A DNA stretch of 64,000 bases from UMGS902 sp045580835 (lineage in GTDB: Bacteria > Bacillota > Clostridia > Oscillospirales > CAG-272), in contig JAZNOM010000048.1 of the NCBI GenBank assembly GCA_045580835.1, positions 1 through 64,000 on the forward strand, read 5' to 3'. Made by a program: the position numbers and the translations under genes. This document shows, piece by piece, positions 9,714 through 18,076 of this stretch. The stretch's first letter is position 1, and each line of letters begins with the position of its first letter. The notes beneath the pieces were generated by a model, which had not been told where the DNA came from, did no database searches, and saw only the letters and a list, made by a program, of their open reading frames with translations.

Positions 9714-9824
9714 GGTGAAGTTTGAAAGATAAATCTTTCAAACGGCGACTTTCGTGCCTTTTGCGCCCAAAGGCGGCGCAAATTTCGGTAAAGACCGAAA
9801 GCGGCAAAAATTCGCGCTTCACAG
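9714..9824. repeat. Multi-hairpin intergenic repeat
   Basis: About 110 bases with no reading frame but three consecutive perfect or near-perfect hairpins: TTTGAAAG/CTTTCAAA, TTTGCGCC/GGCGCAAA and TTTCGGT/ACCGAAA. The outer ends GTGAAG and CTTCAC are also inverted repeats. This resembles a small non-coding interspersed element of the REP/MITE kind. Copy number in the genome cannot be judged from this window. Confidence 0.5.
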
Positions 9825-9842
9825 AAAGGAATGGACATAAAT

Positions 9843-10484
9843 ATGAAATATTCGCATATAATATGGGATTTTAACGGTACCATTTTAAACGATGTACAAA
9901 CGGGTATAGATGCCGTTAACGTTCTGCTTGAACGGTATGGAAAAAAGAAAATCGAGAGCGTTGAAGAGTATCGTGCGGCGTTCTGCTTTCCCGTTATTGA
10001 TTATTATGAAAAAATTGGACTTGAACGTGATAATTTCCCAAAATATGCGCCCGAGTGGGTGTCGGAGTACAATCTGCGTGAGCCAAGTGCTCCGATATTT
10101 GACGGCGTGACAGAGTTACTCGAATTTTTTAAATCTAACGGATATAAGCAAGTTTTGCTTTCTGCAACTGAAAAAGAAATGCTGATGAACCAGATTGCAC
10201 GGCTTGGCATTTCGGAATATTTTGATGAAATTGTAGGTCAAAAAAGCATTGAAGCGCACGGTAAAACCGGCGTAGCGCTTGAGTGGAAAAAACGTGTTAA
10301 GCCTAAAAAGGCATTGTTTATAGGTGACTCGTTGCATGATTTTGAGGTTGCGGGTGCTATCAGTGCAGACTGCGTATTGGTTTCCTACGGACATCAAAAC
10401 AAAGAACGTCTTGCAAAAACGGGCGCAAGGGTTTTTGATACTGTTTGGGATTTGAAAGAAGCGATAGAAAACGGAGAACTTTGA
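9843..10484 (+). CDS. HAD-superfamily phosphatase (phosphoglycolate-phosphatase-like)
   Basis: A 213-residue cytoplasmic hydrolase. Motif I is WDFNGTILND (second Asp of the usual DxD replaced by Asn), motif II is LLSAT, the motif III lysine is near KKRVKPKKA, and motif IV is FIGDSLHDFEVA. A helical cap lies between residues 20 and 90. The motif I change DFN for DxD removes the usual acid/base Asp, which some phosphatases tolerate; activity is therefore not certain. ATG 9843 is preferred to the in-frame ATG at 9831 because AAAGGA abuts the latter. The stop overlaps the next start by one base (TGATG), so it is co-translated with the acetyltransferase. Confidence 0.82.
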   Translation: MKYSHIIWDFNGTILNDVQTGIDAVNVLLERYGKKKIESVEEYRAAFCFPVIDYYEKIGLERDNFPKYAPEWVSEYNLREPSAPIFDGVTELLEFFKSNGYKQVLLSATEKEMLMNQIARLGISEYFDEIVGQKSIEAHGKTGVALEWKKRVKPKKALFIGDSLHDFEVAGAISADCVLVSYGHQNKERLAKTGARVFDTVWDLKEAIENGEL

Positions 10485-11158
10485 TGGTAATACTTGATAA
10501 CGAGGGCGAAAGCTTTATCCGAGAAAATCTTTTTGATATAGCTGTACCGATACATGTGGAAGTAATGAACGGGGAAACAAAAATTTTTGCGTATCCGTTT
10601 GCAAAAGAACTATGCGAGGAGTATGAAAAACGTTTTGCAGAAGACTTGTTTTCAGACGCTGCTCTTGATTTCCTACGCGACGGATGCGATAGCTTTCGCA
10701 ATGAATTAGGTTATACCGAAGAAAAACACCCCAAAAATTGGGGATACAACTTTATATGTGGTTCAAATAAAGCAAGTGAAGATATAGCTTGCGAGCGAAT
10801 TCGCAGAGATAGGAAGTATAAGAATCTTACTACCTTTAATACCGCAGAATGTATAGCATATGAGCGTGTAATTTACGCAGTGGTCAAGGAAGGTCAAATC
10901 GTTTCCGTGGCTGTAACCAGCGAATCTGTCAGCGAGGCAAAGGATATTATTGAAATCGGAACCGAAACTGCTGTCGGATATCGTAATAATGGGTATTCTG
11001 CGGCGGCAGTACGCGCGCTTTCAGAGTTTCTATGCACTAAAGGACTTCGTGTGCTTTATAAATGCCACCACGAGAATGTTGCATCCGCGGCAGTCGCAAA
11101 AAATGCAGGATTTGACGAGGTTGGAAAATTCTTTTATTATGTACTCAGGAAGGTTTAG
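10484..11158 (+). CDS. GNAT-family N-acetyltransferase
   Basis: A 224-residue protein whose C-terminal half (about 115-224) looks like a GNAT fold. It has a beta-strand run VIYAVVKEGQIVSVAVTS, the acetyl-CoA-binding region TAVGYRNNGYSAAAVRAL (equivalent of the V-x-x-x-RxxGxG/A loop), and KCHHENVASAAVAKNAGF, matching the conserved N-x-x-S-x-x-x-x-x-x-x-GF ending. The N-terminal half is less conserved. The acceptor is unknown. The start overlaps the HAD gene stop and rqcH begins 2 bases after its stop, so these three genes form an operon. Confidence 0.8.
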   Translation: MVILDNEGESFIRENLFDIAVPIHVEVMNGETKIFAYPFAKELCEEYEKRFAEDLFSDAALDFLRDGCDSFRNELGYTEEKHPKNWGYNFICGSNKASEDIACERIRRDRKYKNLTTFNTAECIAYERVIYAVVKEGQIVSVAVTSESVSEAKDIIEIGTETAVGYRNNGYSAAAVRALSEFLCTKGLRVLYKCHHENVASAAVAKNAGFDEVGKFFYYVLRKV

Positions 11159-11160
11159 AC

Positions 11161-12921
11161 ATGGCATTTGATTCAGGTATGATTTTTGCGGTTGTGAATG
11201 AGATAAACTCTCGTGCGCAAGATGCAAAGGTTGAAAAAATACAACAACCGCAAAAGGATGAAATTGTAATTACTTTACACAGTTCGGTTTTGCGTGAAAA
11301 CTTACGCCTTGCTATAAACGCAGGTGCAAATAATCCAAAGATTTCTTTTACCGAAACGCAAAAGGAAAATCCCGCATCACCGCCTATGCTTTGTATGTTG
11401 CTTCGTAAGCAACTTGGTGGAGGTAAGCTTGTCACTGCAAGGCAGATTGGTTTTGACCGAATCGTAGAGCTTGAATTTGCCACTCGTGATGAAATGGGGT
11501 TTGCCGTAACTCGGTATATTATCGTTGAGATTATGGGAAAGTATAGCAACCTCCTACTCACCGATGAGAATAAACGTATTATAACCGCGCTTAAAATTAT
11601 TGATTTTTCAACAAGCCGGCTTCGTCAAGTGCTTCCCGGGATGACATATGAACTGCCTCCCGCACAGGATAAAAATGATATTTTTACTATCAGCGAAAGA
11701 GATCTTGCTTTAATGATGGCAAATGTCGATGGCACAATGCCTCTTTCAAAATTTATTCTTGGAAAATTTCTTGGCATCTCTCCTCTCGTGTCAAGAGAAC
11801 TGGCATTTTTGACTTCGGGCAGTACTGACACGCCTGTTGAAGATGTTTTGACTGAAAAACTTTGGGAGACTATCGTATTTTACCGCAGTGTTATTGAAGA
11901 TAAAACATTTTTACCCACGCTTGTATATGACGAAAGTGAAAAACCTATAGAGTTTAACTTTTTTGATGTCACTCACTATGGCGCAAATACGCACGTAGAG
12001 CATTTTGATACTTTCGGCGCGCTTATAGATGCATATTTTGAAAAGCGCGACCTTGCTGACCGAATTAAACAGCGCGGTCAGGATATTATTAAGCTGGTTT
12101 CAAACGCAACCGCAAGACTTCAAAAGAAGATTGACGTACAAAAAGAGGAACTGCGAGAATGTGCGGACGGCGAAAAATTCAAACTGTACGGCGATTTGCT
12201 TACTGCAAATTTGTATGCAATAAAGCGCGGTGCCAAAGAAGCGGTGGTGCAAAATTATTACAGTGAAAACTGCGAAGAGGTGGTAATCGAACTTGACAGC
12301 CGCCTTGCTCCTGCGCAGAACGCACAGAGGTTTTATAAAAAATATAATAAGTGTAAAAATGCGAAAAAGTATCTCACGGAGCAAATTGAACTTGCATATT
12401 CAGAGCTTGCGTATCTCGAAACCGTTACGCAGGCACTTGAACGCGCTGAAACGGAAAATGACCTTGCCGAAATCCGCCGCGAGCTTTCGCAAAGCGGATA
12501 TGCTTCACGCATGACAAATCTTAAGGCGGTGAAAAATGTTTCGGTGAAGCCGCTTGAGTTTAAAACAAGCAGCGGATACAGAGCCCTTTGCGGCAAGAAT
12601 AATATTCAAAATGACCACATTACATTTAAAGTTGCTTCAAAGCTCGACTTATGGTTCCATGTAAAGGGGGCACCGGGATCGCATGTTGTGCTTTTGTGCA
12701 ACGGCGACGAGCCGTCTGAAAAGGATTATACCGAGGCCGCAACTATTGCAGCGACCTACTCGAGCATTGGCGGTGGGCAGATTGCAGTTGACTATACCAG
12801 AGTTAAAAATGTAAAAAAGCCACCTGCTGCGAAACCGGGATATGTCACATATTCAACTAATTACACGGCATATGTTGCAAGCGATGAAAAGCTTTGCGAC
12901 GCTTTGAGAATTAAAAAATAG
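11161..12921 (+). CDS. rqcH: RqcH / NFACT-family ribosome quality-control protein
   Basis: A 586-residue protein, full length for the family. An NFACT-N domain (1-200) contains the D99-R100 pair in IGFDRIVELEF that corresponds to the essential Asp-Arg of Bacillus RqcH. A coiled-coil middle follows (about 270-430, with KKIDVQKEELREC and KKYLTEQIELAYSELAYLETV), and a C-terminal NFACT-R domain at 460-580 (DLWFHVKGAPGSHVVL, EAATIAATYSS, DYTRVKNVKKPP). RqcH binds obstructed 50S subunits and recruits tRNA-Ala to add C-terminal alanine tails to stalled nascent chains. Older annotations call it fibronectin-binding protein FbpA. Confidence 0.95.
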   Translation: MAFDSGMIFAVVNEINSRAQDAKVEKIQQPQKDEIVITLHSSVLRENLRLAINAGANNPKISFTETQKENPASPPMLCMLLRKQLGGGKLVTARQIGFDRIVELEFATRDEMGFAVTRYIIVEIMGKYSNLLLTDENKRIITALKIIDFSTSRLRQVLPGMTYELPPAQDKNDIFTISERDLALMMANVDGTMPLSKFILGKFLGISPLVSRELAFLTSGSTDTPVEDVLTEKLWETIVFYRSVIEDKTFLPTLVYDESEKPIEFNFFDVTHYGANTHVEHFDTFGALIDAYFEKRDLADRIKQRGQDIIKLVSNATARLQKKIDVQKEELRECADGEKFKLYGDLLTANLYAIKRGAKEAVVQNYYSENCEEVVIELDSRLAPAQNAQRFYKKYNKCKNAKKYLTEQIELAYSELAYLETVTQALERAETENDLAEIRRELSQSGYASRMTNLKAVKNVSVKPLEFKTSSGYRALCGKNNIQNDHITFKVASKLDLWFHVKGAPGSHVVLLCNGDEPSEKDYTEAATIAATYSSIGGGQIAVDYTRVKNVKKPPAAKPGYVTYSTNYTAYVASDEKLCDALRIKK

Positions 12922-12971
12922 ATAATTTGAAACTTATACTATATTACAATTATTTGAAAGAGGTGTTGCGT

Positions 12972-13349
12972 GTGAGAAAGGTTGTGCTTTTACTTCTGTC
13001 GGTTGTAATTATATTGCTTGAAATATTGCCTTTCGGTGCAGTTTTAAATTTTGCCACCGATTCAGGAGAAACAATTCGCGAAACATTCTCTTATTTTAGT
13101 CTTGTTCCATTTGGCTATGCTAATTTTGGTCCGTTTTTGACATCTTTGCTTTCTTCTGCACTTTTATTGTTGGTTTTGTTTTATCTGATTAAAGGCAAAG
13201 GAAAAAAGGGAATTGTTGCCGTTTCCGCACTAGCTTTTGTGACATCAATCATGCCTTTTATGTATGGTTTGTCTTACATTTCCGCCGTAGGCGTTGTAAT
13301 TTCACTCTTGCTTTTTATAATTGTTTTTTTGACAGTCAGAATAGTATAA
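12972..13349 (+). CDS. Small integral membrane protein
   Basis: A 125-residue hydrophobic protein with about four transmembrane segments (VVLLLLSVVIILLEILPFGA, FGPFLTSLLSSALLLLVLFYL, GIVAVSALAFVTSIMPFM, AVGVVISLLLFIIVFLTV). GTG 12972 is chosen because AAAGAGGTG lies 6 bases upstream; the open frame extends back to 12927 without a good ribosome binding site. No family recognised. It sits 24 bases upstream of the large membrane-anchored Rossmann-domain protein, so the two may be partners. Confidence 0.7.
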   Translation: MRKVVLLLLSVVIILLEILPFGAVLNFATDSGETIRETFSYFSLVPFGYANFGPFLTSLLSSALLLLVLFYLIKGKGKKGIVAVSALAFVTSIMPFMYGLSYISAVGVVISLLLFIIVFLTVRIV

Positions 13350-13373
13350 AACGTTTTATGTGGAGTTTTTTAT

Positions 13374-15452
13374 ATGTGGGAAATAATTAATTTGTCGCTG
13401 CTTGCACTTGAGATAATCTTGGCTATAACTGGAGTGCTCTTTGTTTTCAGAAGGAAAAATGCCTTTAAGACTTTTGTTTATTTTTGCGCGGTTTTTCTTT
13501 TGAATTTTGGCATCTATCTTCTCCCCGCGATTTATGATATAGTTGAGTGCGGTAAGAGTGTAAATATCTTTTATTTTTTAATTGATGACTTTGCCGCTAC
13601 TACCAAGCAGTTTGTCGGTGAAGCGGAACTCGGGTTGGTAGAAGAATACTCTGCCAATTTCTCATCTTTTATAGTGGTGTTTTTACTTGGCTTTTTACTT
13701 GCAATTGTCACAACTTCTTATGCGGCTATAAGTACATTTGGACGCAAAATTATAAATGCTTTTTATGTTGCAATAAAGCTAAACAAAGATAGTTGCGATA
13801 TCATAGTGGGAAACAGTAACGCTTCGCTTAACTACGCTAAAGAACATCGTAACTCAATTTTAGTAATTGGAGAAAATGTAGACAAGTCCGCCGTAACCGC
13901 ACTTGTTAACGATGGATATACTGTAATACACAGAACTATTACCTCGGAGTTCTTGAACAGCAGGTATTTTAATGTCGACACTCGCTACAATATTATTTTC
14001 CCTAATAATAATGGCTCATATGTAAATGATATTAATACCGTGGTTTCTTATCTTGATGCTCATCGCAAGAACAAGAATCTCTATTTCTATATTGAAACAG
14101 ACAGTAAAGTAACAGAAACGCTGCAATTGCAGATTGACAGAAAAGAAAAGGAATACGGAGAGTTTATAACATTGTTCAGCGGTGATGAGCTTATCGCACG
14201 AACATTTGTTGAAGCTTATCCTATAACAAGGTTTTTACCGAACTCATATTTAAATGCTGATACTTCTGTAAAGGATGATGTTAAATTAAATGTCTACATG
14301 ATTGGATACAGCGACATCGGTAAAGAGCTTTATAAACAATCCGTAATTAACAATCAGCTTTCAGTATATAAAGACGGTGAATATCGCGTTTTTCCGTTGA
14401 ACTATTACATATATGATGCCAATGTAGAGGAAAACGAGTGGGGAATCAAGGGACTCGAAAAGGCTTTGAAAGAGTTTTCTGACGGAAGTTTTGATTATTT
14501 CCCGATGCCGGACATGCCTTACAGAACACAGTGCGTCCGCGAAGGATTCTATGGATATGACTGCATTAAAAAAATTGCCGAATCCGTGGAAGTAGAGAAG
14601 TCGTTTAGCTATATTATCGTTGATACGGGTAATGTATACGAAAACATAAAAATTGGCGAAACCTTTAAAATCCTTTTGGACGGATATGAAAACTACCGCA
14701 TTTTTGTATATAATAATTCTTCACACCTTACTTCAAGCAAAGATATCATCAGTTTTGGAGCAGAGAAGAACATATACACACATGATGTTATTGTGAATGA
14801 AAGCCTGACGCATTTAGCAAAAGGCATCAACAAAGAATACCTTGTTGAGTCGCTCGGGGCTGATGCAAATAAGTATACTCCCGAAGAAATTGACAGACAA
14901 AACGAGATTGCTTGGCACGGCATGTCATATTTCAATATTTACAGTAATGTGTATCTTGCTAACAATTTGCGACTCAAGCTAAATCTGCTGGGGATTGATT
15001 ATATTCGCGACGGAAAGGCGCAAAACATAGATTTAGTCAATAAAATGTACGGCGAATATGATGAAAAAGAGAAATTGTATGAGAATTATTTTGCCGTCAA
15101 TAAGCGTAACGCTTTACTTGCACAAGAGCATTTCAGGTGGAACGCGTACCATTTGATGCTCGGATATCTTCCAATGAAAAAGAGCAGGATTATTGTAGAA
15201 AAAGCAAGCCATGACAGCGATAGAATTAAAAAGGTTATAAAGAATAATTCATTAAAAAAGCACGCTTGCTTGACTACTTTTAACGGTCTTGATAAACTTT
15301 CAGAGTTTTTGGCATCAAAATCAAATGAGGTTATAGGTACAAATCTCTATTCTGCTAAAGATTTTGATTACTATGTTAACGACGAAATGCTTTTTTCTAT
15401 CGCTCCCAAGTATTTGGGCGAAAGTAAGATTTCACTTTATAAAAAGCAATAA
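13374..15452 (+). CDS. Membrane-anchored double-Rossmann protein, possible RCK/RyR-type channel or sensor
   Basis: A 692-residue protein with three hydrophobic segments in the first 125 residues (LALEIILAITGVLFVF, TFVYFCAVFLLNFGIYLLPA, SFIVVFLLGFLLAIVTTSYA). Two Rossmann-like units follow: DIIVGNSNASLNYAKEHRNS at about 140 and LNVYMIGYSDIGKELYKQ at about 305. This layout resembles K+-channel-type RCK/TrkA-N gating rings or CASTOR-like channels. Near residues 575-605 LLAQEHFRWNAYHLMLGY resembles the EHxRW core of the RyR domain found next to TrkA-N domains in bacteria. No selectivity-filter motif is visible. Family assignment is by eye only; ligand and transport function are unknown. Confidence 0.5.
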   Translation: MWEIINLSLLALEIILAITGVLFVFRRKNAFKTFVYFCAVFLLNFGIYLLPAIYDIVECGKSVNIFYFLIDDFAATTKQFVGEAELGLVEEYSANFSSFIVVFLLGFLLAIVTTSYAAISTFGRKIINAFYVAIKLNKDSCDIIVGNSNASLNYAKEHRNSILVIGENVDKSAVTALVNDGYTVIHRTITSEFLNSRYFNVDTRYNIIFPNNNGSYVNDINTVVSYLDAHRKNKNLYFYIETDSKVTETLQLQIDRKEKEYGEFITLFSGDELIARTFVEAYPITRFLPNSYLNADTSVKDDVKLNVYMIGYSDIGKELYKQSVINNQLSVYKDGEYRVFPLNYYIYDANVEENEWGIKGLEKALKEFSDGSFDYFPMPDMPYRTQCVREGFYGYDCIKKIAESVEVEKSFSYIIVDTGNVYENIKIGETFKILLDGYENYRIFVYNNSSHLTSSKDIISFGAEKNIYTHDVIVNESLTHLAKGINKEYLVESLGADANKYTPEEIDRQNEIAWHGMSYFNIYSNVYLANNLRLKLNLLGIDYIRDGKAQNIDLVNKMYGEYDEKEKLYENYFAVNKRNALLAQEHFRWNAYHLMLGYLPMKKSRIIVEKASHDSDRIKKVIKNNSLKKHACLTTFNGLDKLSEFLASKSNEVIGTNLYSAKDFDYYVNDEMLFSIAPKYLGESKISLYKKQ

Positions 15453-15456
15453 AAAT

Positions 15457-15482
15457 ACACCCCGTGTTTCCACGGGGTGTTA
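15457..15482. terminator. Terminator between convergent genes
   Basis: A perfect 10-base-pair hairpin ACACCCCGTG / CACGGGGTGT separates the Rossmann-domain gene from hpf, which runs the other way. Confidence 0.85.
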
Positions 15483-15492
15483 GTTTTATATA

Positions 15493-16005
15493 TTACTGCG
15501 GCACAATTAAACCGTATGTGCCGTCTTTCTTTTTGTAAACAACGCAAATCTCGGATGTAGTTGCATCACGGAATACAAAGAACATGTGACCTATCAAATT
15601 CATTTGGAGTATCGCTTCTTCTACTGTCATAGGCTTAACGGGGAAGGTTTTTGTGCGGATTTCCATTTCAGGTTCGTCAAGTTCATAGTCATCTTCAAAC
15701 TGTTCAAAAGCATCCACACGAAGGTCTCTTTCAAGCTTCGTTTTATATTTGCGGATTTGACGAATAATGTTTTCAATCGCTTCGTCAAGAGAGTTGTTAA
15801 AGGTCTCGCTTTCAACTTCGCTTCTGAAGATGGTGCCGTTAGCAAAAACCGTGATTTCGGCAATTTGGAGATTGCGCTTCTTACTGTAAAGAACATTTAC
15901 CTCGGGATTGTCGAAAAACTTATCAAGCTTTGCAACTCTTTTTTCGGTAATTGCACGAAGGTCGCCGCGAGGGGTCATGTCTCTTCCGTTAATTGTCAAT
16001 GTCAT
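15493..16005 (-). CDS. hpf: Ribosome hibernation promoting factor, long form
   Basis: A 170-residue protein. Residues 1-100 are the ribosome-binding domain (MTLTINGRDMTP, LDKFFDNPEVNVLYS, YKTKLERDLR). Residues 115-170 are the dimerisation domain of long HPF (KTFPVKPMTVEEAILQMNLI, GHMFFVFRDATTSEICVVYKK, YGLIVPQ). Long HPF pairs 70S ribosomes into inactive 100S dimers in stationary phase. The start is ATG 16005 with AAGGTGG 8 bases upstream rather than the in-frame start at 16017. Confidence 0.95.
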   Translation of the reverse strand: MTLTINGRDMTPRGDLRAITEKRVAKLDKFFDNPEVNVLYSKKRNLQIAEITVFANGTIFRSEVESETFNNSLDEAIENIIRQIRKYKTKLERDLRVDAFEQFEDDYELDEPEMEIRTKTFPVKPMTVEEAILQMNLIGHMFFVFRDATTSEICVVYKKKDGTYGLIVPQ

Positions 16006-16143
16006 AAATTTTACCACCTTTTCTGGAATTAAAATTTAACTATAGCATTGCCACCTTTCACTTAAAATTATAGCAAAAACAGATGCAAAAATATACTGAC
16101 AAAGCAAACGAAATTTATAGATAAAATATGTTTATTTATCCAA

Positions 16144-16173
16144 TTGACATTTTAAGGTAATTTATGATATAAT
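16144..16173 (+). promoter_or_regulatory. Orphan promoter facing a terminator
   Basis: TTGACA, 18-base spacer, TATAAT on the plus strand. The only thing downstream is the hairpin at 16191-16218, so a transcript starting near 16180 would be only about 38 bases long. No reading frame fits. It may be fortuitous A+T-rich sequence or make a very short RNA. Confidence 0.4.
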
Positions 16174-16190
16174 ATATTTGTTCCGCGAAA

Positions 16191-16218
16191 AAGGGCTGAC
16201 ACACGTCAGCCCTTTTTT
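16191..16218. terminator. Intrinsic terminator
   Basis: A perfect 10-base-pair hairpin AAGGGCTGAC / GTCAGCCCTT with T and A runs on its two sides. It ends the minus-strand operon finishing at 16228 and would also stop plus-strand transcription. Confidence 0.85.
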
Positions 16219-16227
16219 TGTTTTATA

Positions 16228-18063
16228 TTAATTTGCCCAGAAAATGCCTTTGTTGCCAGCCCAGCGTTTTTGCTCGGCAGCATCACCGTCATTGGTGGTG
16301 CTTTCAAAAACTTTTTCAATCACTGTGCCGTCAGGCTTTGTTATCTTATAGCCGGGGAGTGAATAGTCAACAATCGCGGTTGTTCCATCTGAATATGTAG
16401 TGCGGTAAACATTTTCGGAAAGCTGCTCATGATTTTCCATAAACTCGTACTGTAGGTACTTGAGCGGCTCATATTCATCATATGCCTGCTTGAGTGCGGC
16501 TACACTTACATCAAGGTCTTCGTCTGTAAGGCTGTAAAGGTCAACCGTACCCATCCAGTCACGTCCGGGACCAAACTTGGAGTTGATATAGAGCAGGGGA
16601 CGTCCGCCGTACTCGATAAAGATAAGGTTTTGTTTAGCATCCTTTATAGGATAGTTTACGGTAGAAGCCGTGGGGTTGGAAAGAACTATGCCATGGTATA
16701 CAAGCTGCCAAAATGGAATGCCCTCGTCAAAGAGAGGATTTACCCACTTTGACTCATCCTTGGCACGCATACCAACATAAAGAATTGCATCCATTGCGTC
16801 AATCATGTAGTCCATAAAGCCCTCGGACTGATAGCCACCGAAAAGCTTAGTAGCAAGTTCTACTATTTTACGGTAGTAGCCCTGCGCTGCCTTTCGTGAA
16901 ACGGGGTGGTTAGGATCATCACATTTTTCTGGAACATAAGCCGTAAGCTCGTCGATATACTCAAGCCCTTCAAATCCGTAACCGCGTACAACAGGAAGGT
17001 CTTCTTTTGCATAACGTTCGTATGCACGTTTCGGACAAACGGCATATGGCTCACCGCCGTTAAGACCGTTCGCTTTGTAAATGTCACGTACAAAGGGATA
17101 ATACTCGCCTTTTTCGTTTCTTCTTTTTGCGAGGTCTGCAATGTCAAAATTGTTTGCAATTTCGTATGCACCGCAGCTTACTGTGTGTGCAACAACCTGA
17201 TATCCCATCTTTTGCGCCCTTGCGATGAACTTCATAAGTTCTTCATCGCCACCGTAACGTGGGTCAGAAGGGTATTGCTGGGGGAAACGACCGTCATGAC
17301 CGCCCACAGCCCAACCAACAAGACAGATTTCTGCTTTGTCGATACCTGCTGCTTGCATCTTGTCAACAAGTTTGTTCAGCATTTCAACAGTGCATGTTAC
17401 ATGCAACGGAGGCTCATTTTCCTCGGTCTGATGGCGAACAGGAGTAGGGATAGGTTTCCAACCCATACGCACGCGCACCTCAAGTGCTTCGGCAGCTTTA
17501 CGGAGAGGTTCACGCATAGCGGCACGCTCACGAAGGGGACGGCAACCCTTAATTTCCATTTGATATTTGCGGTAAACCTTTGCCATGTCAACATATGTTG
17601 CATTGGGCATTTTATAGAAGAAGATTGAAATATCTTCTTCCGGATCCTCGCCCTGCAAATCAAAGCGTGGCTTGATAGCGTATTCGTTGTTCTTAACTCT
17701 AACTTCAAAGCGAGCATCTCCCGACTGACCTTCTACGCGGACGAAGCAGCTTTTTTCCTGCTCACAAAGACCGCAAACAGGCATTGCAGAAAGCCATGTG
17801 ATAAGTTCAGCATCAGGTTTTTCATCAAAGAATGTTCGTTGGATACCGTTACCAAAGTTGGTAGGATAGAAGAAATATCCTTTATCGTTGCTTTTTGCCT
17901 TCAAAAGGTCAGTCTCTACAACTACGGTATTATAACGTTTTCCGTTGAGATAGCGTGAGGGAATGCTGAATTTTAATACATTTCCGTAATCTTCTGTTGC
18001 GTAATCTACGGTTTCTGTGGCACCACCCATAGTGGTGCCGATAACGCGAAACATATTGTTCAT
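16228..18063 (-). CDS. Putative glycoside hydrolase-like protein, paralogue A
   Basis: A 611-residue protein without signal peptide. Residues 1-165 are beta-rich. The rest looks like a TIM-barrel hydrolase: RVRMGWKPIPTPVRHQ, then KAEICLVGWAVGGHDGRFPQ, HTVSCGAYEIANNFD, GFEGLEYIDELTAYVPEKC, GGYQSEGFMDYMIDAMDA. Acidic residues at strand ends (for example in YIDE and QSEG) are candidate catalytic groups, as an inference. The fold may relate to DUF5696 or GH101/GH129-type families, not verified. It is 13 bases downstream of the giant DraG-like gene, and an extensive paralogue lies at 22014-23744. ATG 18063 follows GGAGAATTTTATA. Confidence 0.6.
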   Translation of the reverse strand: MNNMFRVIGTTMGGATETVDYATEDYGNVLKFSIPSRYLNGKRYNTVVVETDLLKAKSNDKGYFFYPTNFGNGIQRTFFDEKPDAELITWLSAMPVCGLCEQEKSCFVRVEGQSGDARFEVRVKNNEYAIKPRFDLQGEDPEEDISIFFYKMPNATYVDMAKVYRKYQMEIKGCRPLRERAAMREPLRKAAEALEVRVRMGWKPIPTPVRHQTEENEPPLHVTCTVEMLNKLVDKMQAAGIDKAEICLVGWAVGGHDGRFPQQYPSDPRYGGDEELMKFIARAQKMGYQVVAHTVSCGAYEIANNFDIADLAKRRNEKGEYYPFVRDIYKANGLNGGEPYAVCPKRAYERYAKEDLPVVRGYGFEGLEYIDELTAYVPEKCDDPNHPVSRKAAQGYYRKIVELATKLFGGYQSEGFMDYMIDAMDAILYVGMRAKDESKWVNPLFDEGIPFWQLVYHGIVLSNPTASTVNYPIKDAKQNLIFIEYGGRPLLYINSKFGPGRDWMGTVDLYSLTDEDLDVSVAALKQAYDEYEPLKYLQYEFMENHEQLSENVYRTTYSDGTTAIVDYSLPGYKITKPDGTVIEKVFESTTNDGDAAEQKRWAGNKGIFWAN

Positions 18064-18076
18064 TATAAAATTCTCC

